Below, piece by piece: positions 1 through 5,057 of a stretch of DNA of 6,195 bases; position 1 is the first letter of the stretch; every line of letters begins with the position of its first letter. Origin of the DNA: Thermoleophilaceae bacterium (GTDB lineage Bacteria; Actinomycetota; Thermoleophilia; Solirubrobacterales; Thermoleophilaceae); assembly GCA_013812005.1 (NCBI GenBank), contig JACCUE010000347.1:1-6195 (forward strand). Direction: 5' to 3'. A model generated the notes under the pieces. The model had not been told where the DNA came from, made no database searches, and saw only the letters and a list, made by a program, of their open reading frames with translations. The translations under genes and the position numbers were made by a program.

Positions 1-677
1 CGGCGATGGTCTTCGTGCCGCCGCGCTTCGCCGCCGACTCGATCCTCGAGGCCGAGGATGCCGGGATCGACCTGATCGTCGCGATCACCGAGGGCATCCC
101 CGCGCACGACGAGCTGCGCATCTACAACCACATCCAGCGCGGCCCCTCGCGCTTGATCGGGCCGAACTGCCCGGGCATCCTCTCCCCCGGCAAGGCCAAC
201 GTGGGCATCATCCCGGCGGCCTTCTTCAGCGAGGGCAACGTAGGTGTGGTGTCGCGCTCGGGCACGCTGACCTATCAGATCGGCAACGAGCTGGCGGGGC
301 GCGGGTTCGGCAACTCCTCGATCGTGGGCATCGGAGGAGACCCCGTGCCGGGCTCCAGCTTCATCGACGTGATCGAGCTGTTCGAGGCAGATCCCGAGAC
401 CGAGCTGATCGTCTTGAGCGGCGAGATCGGCGGCGACGCCGAGGAGCAGGCCGCCGAGTACATCGGCGAGCATGTGACCAAGCCCGTGGTGGCCTACATC
501 GCCGGCTTCACCGCCCCGCCCGGCAAGACCATGGGCCACGCCGGCGCGATCGTCTCGGGCTCGAAGGGCACGGCCGCCGCCAAGGCCGAGGCACTCGAGG
601 CCGGCGGCGTGCGCGTGGGCAGGACCCCGACGGAGGTGGCGGAGATCGCCGTCGCCCTCGTCACAGACCTGGCGTAG
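1..677 (+). CDS. sucD: Succinyl-CoA ligase (ADP-forming) subunit alpha, 5'-truncated by window edge
   Basis: This is the alpha subunit of succinyl-CoA synthetase, the cytoplasmic TCA-cycle enzyme that interconverts succinyl-CoA and succinate with ATP or GTP formation. The reading frame is open from base 3 and the true start lies upstream of the window. Numbering from the Met at base 6, the phosphorylated active-site histidine is H178 in the motif GHAGAIVSG, and SGEIGGDAEEQAA carries the conserved glutamate (E140) that contacts the phosphohistidine in the family. IGPNCPGILSPG and SRSGTLTYQ are further alpha-subunit signatures. The E. coli protein has about 289 residues with His246, so about 68 N-terminal residues, including much of the CoA-binding Rossmann fold, are missing here. 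The beta-subunit gene sucC usually sits just upstream but is outside the window. The stop is TAG at 675-677. Function is secure; only the 5' end is unseen. Confidence 0.97.
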   Translation, partial: AMVFVPPRFAADSILEAEDAGIDLIVAITEGIPAHDELRIYNHIQRGPSRLIGPNCPGILSPGKANVGIIPAAFFSEGNVGVVSRSGTLTYQIGNELAGRGFGNSSIVGIGGDPVPGSSFIDVIELFEADPETELIVLSGEIGGDAEEQAAEYIGEHVTKPVVAYIAGFTAPPGKTMGHAGAIVSGSKGTAAAKAEALEAGGVRVGRTPTEVAEIAVALVTDLA

Positions 678-701
678 GCCGGAGAGTCCCGGTGCGCCCT
701 T

Positions 702-707
702 TACGAT
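702..707 (+). promoter_or_regulatory. Possible -10 element of the 714 gene (TACGAT)
   Basis: TACGAT ends 6 nt before the ATG at 714. That spacing would put the transcription start at or next to the start codon, giving a leaderless mRNA. I see no convincing -35 hexamer at 16-18 bp upstream and no Shine-Dalgarno sequence before the ATG. The element is suggestive because similar hexamers precede other genes in this window. Confidence 0.35.
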
Positions 708-713
708 CCCGGC

Positions 714-1013
714 ATGTCCGGCGAGTCAATCGAGGCGCTCGGGGATTTGCCCGGCGCCGATCTCCTCGTGCGCGGCGTCGACGACCTTGCGTCCGGCCGC
801 AACACCATCGAGGCGGCGCTGGTGAGCATGGCCGCCCCACGACTGCGGGATATCGGGATCGAGGTACCGGGTGATCGCGACGATGATGCCGGCCACCGCC
901 TGTACGCTCTGCTGGCCGAGGACGACCGAGCCGGCGCGCATAGCCGGTACAACGCCCTCGTCGGGCGCATCGTCAGCCTCGCCCGCGCAGCCGAGCATGC
1001 GCGCGCCAGTTGA
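714..1013 (+). CDS. Uncharacterised 99-aa protein, partner of the downstream nucleotidyltransferase
   Basis: I do not recognise a named family. The 99-residue protein is soluble, with no signal peptide or membrane segment, and is predicted to be mainly helical. Its N-terminal half includes LPGADLLVRGVDDLASGR followed by AALVSMAAPRLRDIGIEVPG. An acidic linker (DRDDD) leads to a C-terminal helical part with GHRLYALLAEDD and HSRYNALVGRIVSLARA. The start at 714 follows a -10-like TACGAT by 6 nt and lies 36 nt after sucD. The last 17 nt overlap the start of the nucleotidyltransferase gene at 997, so the two are almost certainly co-transcribed and probably translationally coupled. The small-protein-then-nucleotidyltransferase order is reminiscent of two-gene toxin-antitoxin units, in which this would be the antitoxin or partner. 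That role is inference from gene order; no DNA-binding motif is evident. Confidence 0.75.
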   Translation: MSGESIEALGDLPGADLLVRGVDDLASGRNTIEAALVSMAAPRLRDIGIEVPGDRDDDAGHRLYALLAEDDRAGAHSRYNALVGRIVSLARAAEHARAS

Positions 1014-1530
1014 CGCCGCCCGCATCCGGGCGCTGGCGCGCGAGCTCGGAAGGGTCGCCCTCGAGGATACGGTCGTCTATCTGACCGGGGGCGCCACCGC
1101 GGTGATCGAGGGGTGGCGCCAGTCCACCGTCGATGTCGATCTACGGCTCGAACCCGACTCGGACGCCCTCTTTCGGCGGCTCTCCGAGCTCAAGGAGGAG
1201 TTGGATCTCAACATCGAGCTGGCTTCGCCCCCGGATTTCGTACCGGAGCTGCCCGGCTGGCGGGAACGAAGCCCCGCCGTGCTGCATGAGGGTCGGGTGA
1301 CCGTGCGTCATTTCGACCTCTACTCGCAGGCTCTGTCGAAGATCGAGCGCGGGTTCGTCACAGACCTCACCGATGTCGCTGCGATGGTCCGGAGCGGCCT
1401 GGTCGAGCCCAAGCGAGCGAAGGACCTGTTCGACCAGATCGAACCGTCGCTGCACAGATATCCGGCCATCGACCCGGCAAGCTTCAGGGCCAAGGTCGAG
1501 CGCGCCCTGGGTCAGGCCCCCGGGACCTGA
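997..1530 (+). CDS. DUF6036-like nucleotidyltransferase-fold protein, possible toxin
   Basis: This 177-residue protein has the core signature of the DNA polymerase beta-type nucleotidyltransferase superfamily. YLTGGATAVIEGWR carries the GG turn at residues 31-32, followed by STVDVDLRL with the paired metal-binding aspartates D46 and D48. A third acidic residue could be D in VRHFDLYSQALSKIERG. The later K-I-E-R-G then DLTDV pattern (roughly residues 110-127) resembles the helical tail of DUF6036 and AbiEii-like proteins. The family would transfer a nucleotide to an RNA, protein or small molecule, but the substrate is unknown. The ATG at 997 was chosen because it precedes the conserved core by a short helix and overlaps the partner gene by 17 nt; the frame is open further upstream, but that stretch is the out-of-frame partner gene. 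The 3' end overlaps the convergent gene by 19 bp. Fold assignment is fairly secure; toxin activity is inference. Confidence 0.8.
   Translation: MRAPVDAARIRALARELGRVALEDTVVYLTGGATAVIEGWRQSTVDVDLRLEPDSDALFRRLSELKEELDLNIELASPPDFVPELPGWRERSPAVLHEGRVTVRHFDLYSQALSKIERGFVTDLTDVAAMVRSGLVEPKRAKDLFDQIEPSLHRYPAIDPASFRAKVERALGQAPGT
1512..1530. repeat. Imperfect palindrome formed by two convergent, overlapping stop codons
   Basis: The plus-strand gene ends with TGA at 1528-1530 and the minus-strand gene ends with TGA at 1514-1512. The 19 bp they share reads as an imperfect inverted repeat, TCAGG...CCTGA with GC-rich middle bases (one mismatch and a short loop). It could act as a weak bidirectional terminator, but there is no T tract on either side. 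Confidence 0.35.
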
Positions 1531-2300
1531 TCGAGCGGCAGGCGCAGGACGCTCTGACCGCTGTGCTCGAGGTTGCCGTCGGCCGGCTCGCGGGAGACGT
1601 CGAGGAGGCCGTAGCGGGCAAAGCCGGGCGGCAGCGGCTGGCGCAGCGTGAAGGTGCCCCGGCGGGAACCCGTCAGCGGGCGAGCTTTCGAGATCGAGTC
1701 GTAGAGCCAGATCACGTACCCACCCTCGGCGGGGCGTGGCAGGCCCCGCACGCTGACGTGCAGGACCCTTCGGTCCTCGGCCCCCGTGATCCGGGCGGTG
1801 CCATCTCCCTCGCCACCCCCGACCGCCTCGAATCGCTCGGCCCGGGGCGCGTCTGGCCCAGCGGGACCGGGATCGTCGAGGAAGACGGGCGCGTCGTCCG
1901 CTCGGAGGGCGAACACGAGCGCGACCACGATCGCGATCGTCACGCCGCCCCCGAGCGCGAGCAGCGCTCGCCTGCGCGGACGCGGCTCGGCTGTCCCCGT
2001 GGGCGACGGCTCGCCGGCGGGCCCTGGCTCTGCGGCCGGCCTCGTCTCCGCAACGTCCTCGGGCTGCGCCTCGCGTACCCCTTTCCGCAAGGAGACCGCC
2101 AGCGCCTCGCGCTCCTCCGCGGAGTCGGCCCCCAGCTCGCGCATCACCCCCTCACGGCGCGCGCGTAAGCGTCCGACCTCCACGCCGAGCATCCCGGCGA
2201 GCTCCTCGTCTCCCAGCCCGCGAACAACCGAGAGCTCCAGCAACGCGCGGCTTTCGGGGTCGAGGCGCTCGACTCCGGCGCCCAGGTGATCCGTACGCAT
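1512..2300 (-). CDS. Membrane protein with sigma-region-4-like HTH and RskA-like extracytoplasmic domain
   Basis: The 262-residue product has three parts. Residues about 12-56 (LDPESRALLELSVVRGLGDE onward, then LAGMLGVEVGRLRARR) resemble the helix-turn-helix of sigma-70 region 4. A Pro/Glu-rich linker (about 78-110) follows. A positively charged RPRRR stop and one membrane segment (about 112-132, ALLALGGGVTIAIVVALVFA) come next. The outer part (about 155-258) resembles the C-terminal domain of anti-sigma-K factor RskA, with YVIWLYDS, then LLDVSREPADGN and HSGQSVLRLPL. The inner domain would sit in the cytoplasm and the RskA-like domain outside. It lacks the zinc-finger-type anti-sigma domain usual in this class. 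The ATG at 2300 was preferred to a TTG at 2336 because the HTH begins soon after it and a short leader ORF stops 2 nt upstream. A role in envelope-linked regulation is inference; no adjacent ECF sigma gene is visible. Confidence 0.78.
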   Translation of the reverse strand: MRTDHLGAGVERLDPESRALLELSVVRGLGDEELAGMLGVEVGRLRARREGVMRELGADSAEEREALAVSLRKGVREAQPEDVAETRPAAEPGPAGEPSPTGTAEPRPRRRALLALGGGVTIAIVVALVFALRADDAPVFLDDPGPAGPDAPRAERFEAVGGGEGDGTARITGAEDRRVLHVSVRGLPRPAEGGYVIWLYDSISKARPLTGSRRGTFTLRQPLPPGFARYGLLDVSREPADGNLEHSGQSVLRLPLDQVPGA

Positions 2301-2302
2301 GG

Positions 2303-2362
2303 TCAGGCGCTCGCCCCCGTGGGAGGGCAGACACAACGTGCTCGGCTGGCGCTCTGCGTCAT
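2303..2362 (-). CDS. Possible 19-codon leader ORF upstream of the HTH/RskA-like gene
   Basis: ATG at 2362 opens a 19-residue frame, MTQSASRARCVCPPTGASA, that stops with TGA only 2 nt before the ATG of the downstream gene. It is preceded by GAGGTGGAGAAA, the best Shine-Dalgarno-like sequence in this intergenic region, while the downstream ATG has no good site of its own. This arrangement would allow translational coupling or attenuation. The peptide matches nothing I know and could be chance; codon content is uninformative at this length. Confidence 0.3.
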   Translation of the reverse strand: MTQSASRARCVCPPTGASA

Positions 2363-2375
2363 TTTCTCCACCTCG

Positions 2376-2381
2376 ATCCTA
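2376..2381 (-). promoter_or_regulatory. Possible -10 element for the minus-strand HTH/RskA-like gene (TAGGAT)
   Basis: Read on the minus strand, TAGGAT lies 13 nt upstream of the leader ORF ATG at 2362, with the AGGTGGAG ribosome-binding-like sequence between. No clear -35 hexamer stands 16-18 bp further upstream. It is placed back to back with the better promoter at 2394-2422 on the other strand. Confidence 0.3.
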
Positions 2382-2393
2382 CGCGCTGGGGGT

Positions 2394-2422
2394 CTGACCG
2401 CTCCTGCCGGGCTCGGTATCGT
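2394..2422 (+). promoter_or_regulatory. Sigma-70-type promoter of the aminotransferase gene
   Basis: CTGACC at 2394-2399 (five of six to TTGACC-type -35 boxes) is separated by exactly 17 bp from TATCGT at 2417-2422. The GTG start at 2430 begins 7 nt later, which places transcription initiation at about the start codon and implies a leaderless message. This is the most complete promoter in the window. There is no Shine-Dalgarno sequence ahead of the GTG, in agreement. Confidence 0.55.
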
Positions 2423-2429
2423 GGCCCTT

Positions 2430-3527
2430 GTGACTCCACCCGAAACCATCTCCCTCGCCCGCGGCGCGCCCTCCCTCGACATCGTGGCGGTCGACGACCT
2501 CCGTGCCGCCGCCGACCGCGCCTTCAGCCAGGACCCGGCGGGGGCGTTCTCGTACGGCACCTCGGCCGGCTACGGGCCGCTGGTCGAGTGGATCGCCGGC
2601 CGCCAGGGAGTGGCGCCCGAGCAGGTCGTCGCCACCAACGGCTCGATGCAGGCGGATGCTTTCCTGTTCCGGCTGCTGGTGTCACCCGGCGACGTGGTCG
2701 TGGTCGAGGCGCCGAGCTACGACCGTACCCTGCTGGCCCTGCGCGAGCTCGGCGCCGAGATCCTCGCCATCCCGCTGGAGGACGACGGGATCGACGTGAA
2801 GGCGCTCGAGCAGGCGCTCGAAGGCGGCGCGCGGCCGAAGCTCGCGCACATCATCCCCAACTTCCACAACCCGGCGGGGTGCACCCTGTCGGAGGACAAG
2901 CGCCGTCGCCTGGTGGAGCTGGCCGAGAGCTACGACTTCGTGCTCTTCGAGGACGACCCCTACGTGGAGTTGCGCTTCGAAGGCGAGCCCGAGCCCACGA
3001 TGCTCTCGCTCGACAGCGCAGACAGGGTGGTCTACGCCTCCTCCTTCTCGAAGACGGTCTGCCCGGGCATCCGGGTGGGGTATCTGGCCGGGCCCACCGA
3101 CGTGATCGCGCAGATCCGCCGGATGGCCACGGCCACATACATCTCCCCGAACATGGTCTCGCAGGCCATCGTCGCCGAGTTCTGCAACTCAGGGTCCATC
3201 GAGAGCTCGATCGAGACCGTGAAGAAGGCGCTGCGTGAGCGTCGCGACGTGTTGTGCGCCGCACTCCGGCGCGAGCTGCCCGAGGCGCGCTTCGTGGTCC
3301 CGGAGGGGGGCTACTTCCTGTGGGTCGAGCTGCCCGAGGGCTCTGACGCAGCCGCCCTCGCGGAGCGCGCATCCGAGCTCGGGGTGGTGTTCATCAAGGG
3401 CGCCGACTTCCTGCTGGAGGGCGGGGAGAACGCCTTCCGGATCGCCTACTCCGGCGTGCGCAGCGACCAGATCGACGAAGCTGTGAGCCGCCTGGCCGCC
3501 GCCTGGCGGGATCTGACCCCGGCGTGA
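2430..3527 (+). CDS. PLP-dependent class I/II aminotransferase (LysN/Aro8-like)
   Basis: The 365-residue protein is a fold-type I aminotransferase that would move an amino group between an amino acid and a 2-oxo acid in the cytoplasm. The PLP Schiff-base lysine is K208 in SSFSKTVCPGIRVGYLAG. N147 in PNFHNPAG, D175 and Y178 in FEDDPYVEL, and R337 in NAFRIAYSG (carboxylate-binding arginine) are the other cofactor and substrate residues of the family. The sequence style matches the 2-aminoadipate/aromatic/branched-chain aminotransferase group related to the MocR catalytic domain, but there is no GntR-type DNA-binding domain in front. The exact substrate cannot be read. GTG at 2430 was chosen because it starts the conserved ISLARGAPS region and fits the promoter; GTG 2421 is in frame but overlaps the -10 element. 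The stop overlaps the next gene as GTGA. Confidence 0.92.
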   Translation: MTPPETISLARGAPSLDIVAVDDLRAAADRAFSQDPAGAFSYGTSAGYGPLVEWIAGRQGVAPEQVVATNGSMQADAFLFRLLVSPGDVVVVEAPSYDRTLLALRELGAEILAIPLEDDGIDVKALEQALEGGARPKLAHIIPNFHNPAGCTLSEDKRRRLVELAESYDFVLFEDDPYVELRFEGEPEPTMLSLDSADRVVYASSFSKTVCPGIRVGYLAGPTDVIAQIRRMATATYISPNMVSQAIVAEFCNSGSIESSIETVKKALRERRDVLCAALRRELPEARFVVPEGGYFLWVELPEGSDAAALAERASELGVVFIKGADFLLEGGENAFRIAYSGVRSDQIDEAVSRLAAAWRDLTPA

Positions 3528-4276
3528 CGCAGGCCCCGGGGCTCGACCTCGGGCGGCCTCGCGATGTGGGTGAGCTCTTCCGAGACTCGCTGCTGCTCTA
3601 TGCCCGCCACTTCGGGCTCCTGCTCCTGATCGCCGCCGCGGTGATCGCGCCGGTGCAGCTGGTGGTGTCGGGCATCGGGCTCGAGGCGCTGACATCGGCC
3701 TACCGCGAGGACAGCTCGCTGGCGCGCACCGGGATTCCCGTCGCGGTGAGCTTCCTGGTGGCCACGCCGCTGATCACGGCCGCCACGATCTTCGTCCTCC
3801 GTTCGCTGGCCAACGGCGAGCAGCCCGGCGCCGGGCGGTCACTGCAGGAGGCCCTGGACGTGTTCGCCCCGCTGTTCGGAGCCGTGGTGCTGGCGGCCGC
3901 AGGCATCGCCCTCGGCCTGTTCGCCTTCTTGATACCGGGCCTCTACCTGGCGGTGCGCTGGTACTTCGTGACCCAGACCGTGATGATCGACGGCCTGCGC
4001 GGATCGAAGGCTCTCGCGCGTAGCTGGGACGTAGTCCAGGACGCCTTCTGGCGCACCTTCGCGATCCTGCTGCTCGCCAACCTGGCCACCGCCGTGCCGG
4101 GCATCCTCATCCTCGCCCCCCTCTCCGCCGCCGCGGCGGCGGCCGACCGGGAGGCGGTGCTGCTGGTGGGAGAGATCGTGGCGGAGAGCCTGACCACGCC
4201 GTTCATCGCCCTGGTCACGACGCTGCTGTTCTACGACCTGCGCCTGCGGAAGGCCAGCGTGGCTGAGGTGGATTGA
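3524..4276 (+). CDS. Multi-pass membrane protein, GPDPase-membrane-domain-like, function unknown
   Basis: This 250-residue hydrophobic protein has about five to six membrane segments, near residues 30-52, 71-92, 114-136, 137-150 (short, possibly continuous with the previous one), 177-200 and 215-237. A short amphipathic N-terminal stretch (DVGELFRDSLLLYARHFG) and a loop after the middle segments (GLRGSKALARSWDVVQDAFW) are typical of the glycerophosphoryl diester phosphodiesterase membrane-domain-like and DUF975-like families common in actinobacteria. No catalytic phosphodiesterase domain is attached, so enzyme activity is not implied. The start GTG at 3524 overlaps the aminotransferase stop by 4 nt, so the two are translated from one message. 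That link does not by itself explain function. There is no cleavable signal peptide; the first helix looks like an anchor. Confidence 0.82.
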   Translation: MTQAPGLDLGRPRDVGELFRDSLLLYARHFGLLLLIAAAVIAPVQLVVSGIGLEALTSAYREDSSLARTGIPVAVSFLVATPLITAATIFVLRSLANGEQPGAGRSLQEALDVFAPLFGAVVLAAAGIALGLFAFLIPGLYLAVRWYFVTQTVMIDGLRGSKALARSWDVVQDAFWRTFAILLLANLATAVPGILILAPLSAAAAAADREAVLLVGEIVAESLTTPFIALVTTLLFYDLRLRKASVAEVD

Positions 4277-4280
4277 CGCG

Positions 4281-4297
4281 GGCGCTCGCCGAGCGCC
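4281..4297. terminator. Perfect hairpin between convergent genes
   Basis: GGCGCTC-GCC-GAGCGCC is a perfect 7-bp GC-rich stem with a 3-nt loop. It begins 4 nt after the membrane-protein stop and its last base is the final base of the regulator's stop codon on the other strand. Such a symmetric hairpin could stop transcription from both sides. There is no run of T on either strand, so it is not a classic intrinsic terminator; many high-GC actinobacteria use T-poor hairpins. Confidence 0.55.
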
Positions 4298-5010
4298 TAA
4301 CGCCCCCAGTGCTCCTTGGCCAGGACCAGCTGCTCCGGCAGCGCCACGCGGGGCGGTGGCGACGGGTCGGCGACCACCGACACGGTCTCGGCCACGCTGC
4401 GGGTGACCGCGAACCGCTTGCCGTCGCTCTCCAGCGCCACCTGCTCGTCGTCGGACTCCGAGAGCGTGCCCTCCAGGCCCGGCTTGAGGCCGGCGTCCAT
4501 CAGGTAGTGCAGCAGATCCTCGGCCTCGTTCTCGAAGCGCAGCACGCGCACCGTGGCGCCCAACTCGACGTCGGCGAGCGGCACCCCCTCCTCGCGCCGG
4601 CCCGTATAGATCGGATGGCCGTGGGGACAGGTCTGGGCGTCGCCGATGGCCTTGAGCATCCGCTCCTCCACCGTGGGCGACATCCAGTGCTCCAACCGTT
4701 CCGCCTCCTCGTGCACCTGGTCCCAGGGGATGTCGAAGACGTCCGTGAGGAAGCGCTCGATCAGCCGGTGACGGCGGACGATGCCGGCGGCGTGCTCGCG
4801 TCCGGTGTCGGTGAAGGAGATCGACTTGTCGTCGCCACGGGTGATATAGCCGTCTCCCTCGAGGCGCCCGATCATCTCGTGCACGGTGGGCGCGGAGACC
4901 TGCATCGCGCGCGCCACATTGGCGCCCGTCATGGGAAGGCCGGCCTCCTCGAGCCAGAAGATGACCTGGAGGTACTCCTCCTCGGCGACGGTGGCCTGGT
5001 CGTGAGACAT
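4297..5010 (-). CDS. DtxR/MntR-family metal-dependent transcriptional repressor
   Basis: The 237-residue cytoplasmic protein is a metal-sensing repressor. Residues 8-60 form the winged HTH (AEEEYLQVIFWLEE, TGANVARAMQVSAPTVHEMI), 65-140 the dimerisation and metal-binding domain, and about 148-220 an SH3/FeoA-like domain. Aligned with DtxR at a constant offset of +2, the ancillary-site H79, E83 and H98 are kept as H81, E85 and H100. The primary-site E105 and H106 are E107 and H108, but M10 and C102 become E12 and E104. Carboxylates at those two places are what B. subtilis MntR has (D8 and E99), so manganese sensing is more likely than iron. ATG at 5010 was chosen over an upstream in-frame start because the HTH begins at once and a TAGCAT -10-like box stands 8 nt before it. 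Transporter targets are not in the window. Confidence 0.93.
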   Translation of the reverse strand: MSHDQATVAEEEYLQVIFWLEEAGLPMTGANVARAMQVSAPTVHEMIGRLEGDGYITRGDDKSISFTDTGREHAAGIVRRHRLIERFLTDVFDIPWDQVHEEAERLEHWMSPTVEERMLKAIGDAQTCPHGHPIYTGRREEGVPLADVELGATVRVLRFENEAEDLLHYLMDAGLKPGLEGTLSESDDEQVALESDGKRFAVTRSVAETVSVVADPSPPPRVALPEQLVLAKEHWGR

Positions 5011-5018
5011 CGAATGGC

Positions 5019-5024
5019 ATGCTA
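5019..5024 (-). promoter_or_regulatory. Possible -10 element of the DtxR/MntR-like gene (TAGCAT)
   Basis: On the minus strand TAGCAT ends 8 nt before the ATG at 5010, a leaderless-type spacing. No -35 box is obvious. The hexamer lies in the self-complementary core GCATGC, so the opposite strand also carries a -10-like CATGCT facing the ligase gene. I saw no clear 19-bp DtxR-type operator palindrome here. Confidence 0.35.
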
Positions 5025-5030
5025 CCCGGC

Positions 5031-5057
5031 GTGGAGATCGGCCCCGGACACGCGTGA
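5031..5057 (+). other. Possible 8-codon upstream ORF coupled to the ligase start
   Basis: GTG at 5031 opens an eight-residue frame (VEIGPGHA) whose TGA at 5055-5057 overlaps the ligase GTG at 5054. A CATGCT hexamer ends 7 nt before this GTG. A leaderless micro-ORF could therefore deliver ribosomes to the ligase start, which has no Shine-Dalgarno sequence nearby. This is speculative and could be chance. Confidence 0.18.

Noticed and set aside
871..996. Upstream extension of the nucleotidyltransferase frame to an ATG at 871
   Set aside because: The added 42 residues are low-complexity and come from the coding region of the small partner protein in another frame; the conserved part begins after 997.
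1563..2168. 201-residue open frame on the plus strand
   Set aside because: It is the antisense shadow of the HTH/RskA-like membrane protein, whose frame contains a clear membrane helix and recognisable domain motifs.
2286..2429. Upstream extension of the aminotransferase frame to an ATG at 2286
   Set aside because: It would run through the promoter and the start of the divergent gene; family similarity begins right after GTG 2430.
2588..3238. 216-residue plus-strand frame and other frames inside the aminotransferase region
   Set aside because: They are out of frame with the aminotransferase, which carries all its catalytic motifs, and their translations are Arg/Gly-rich low-complexity.
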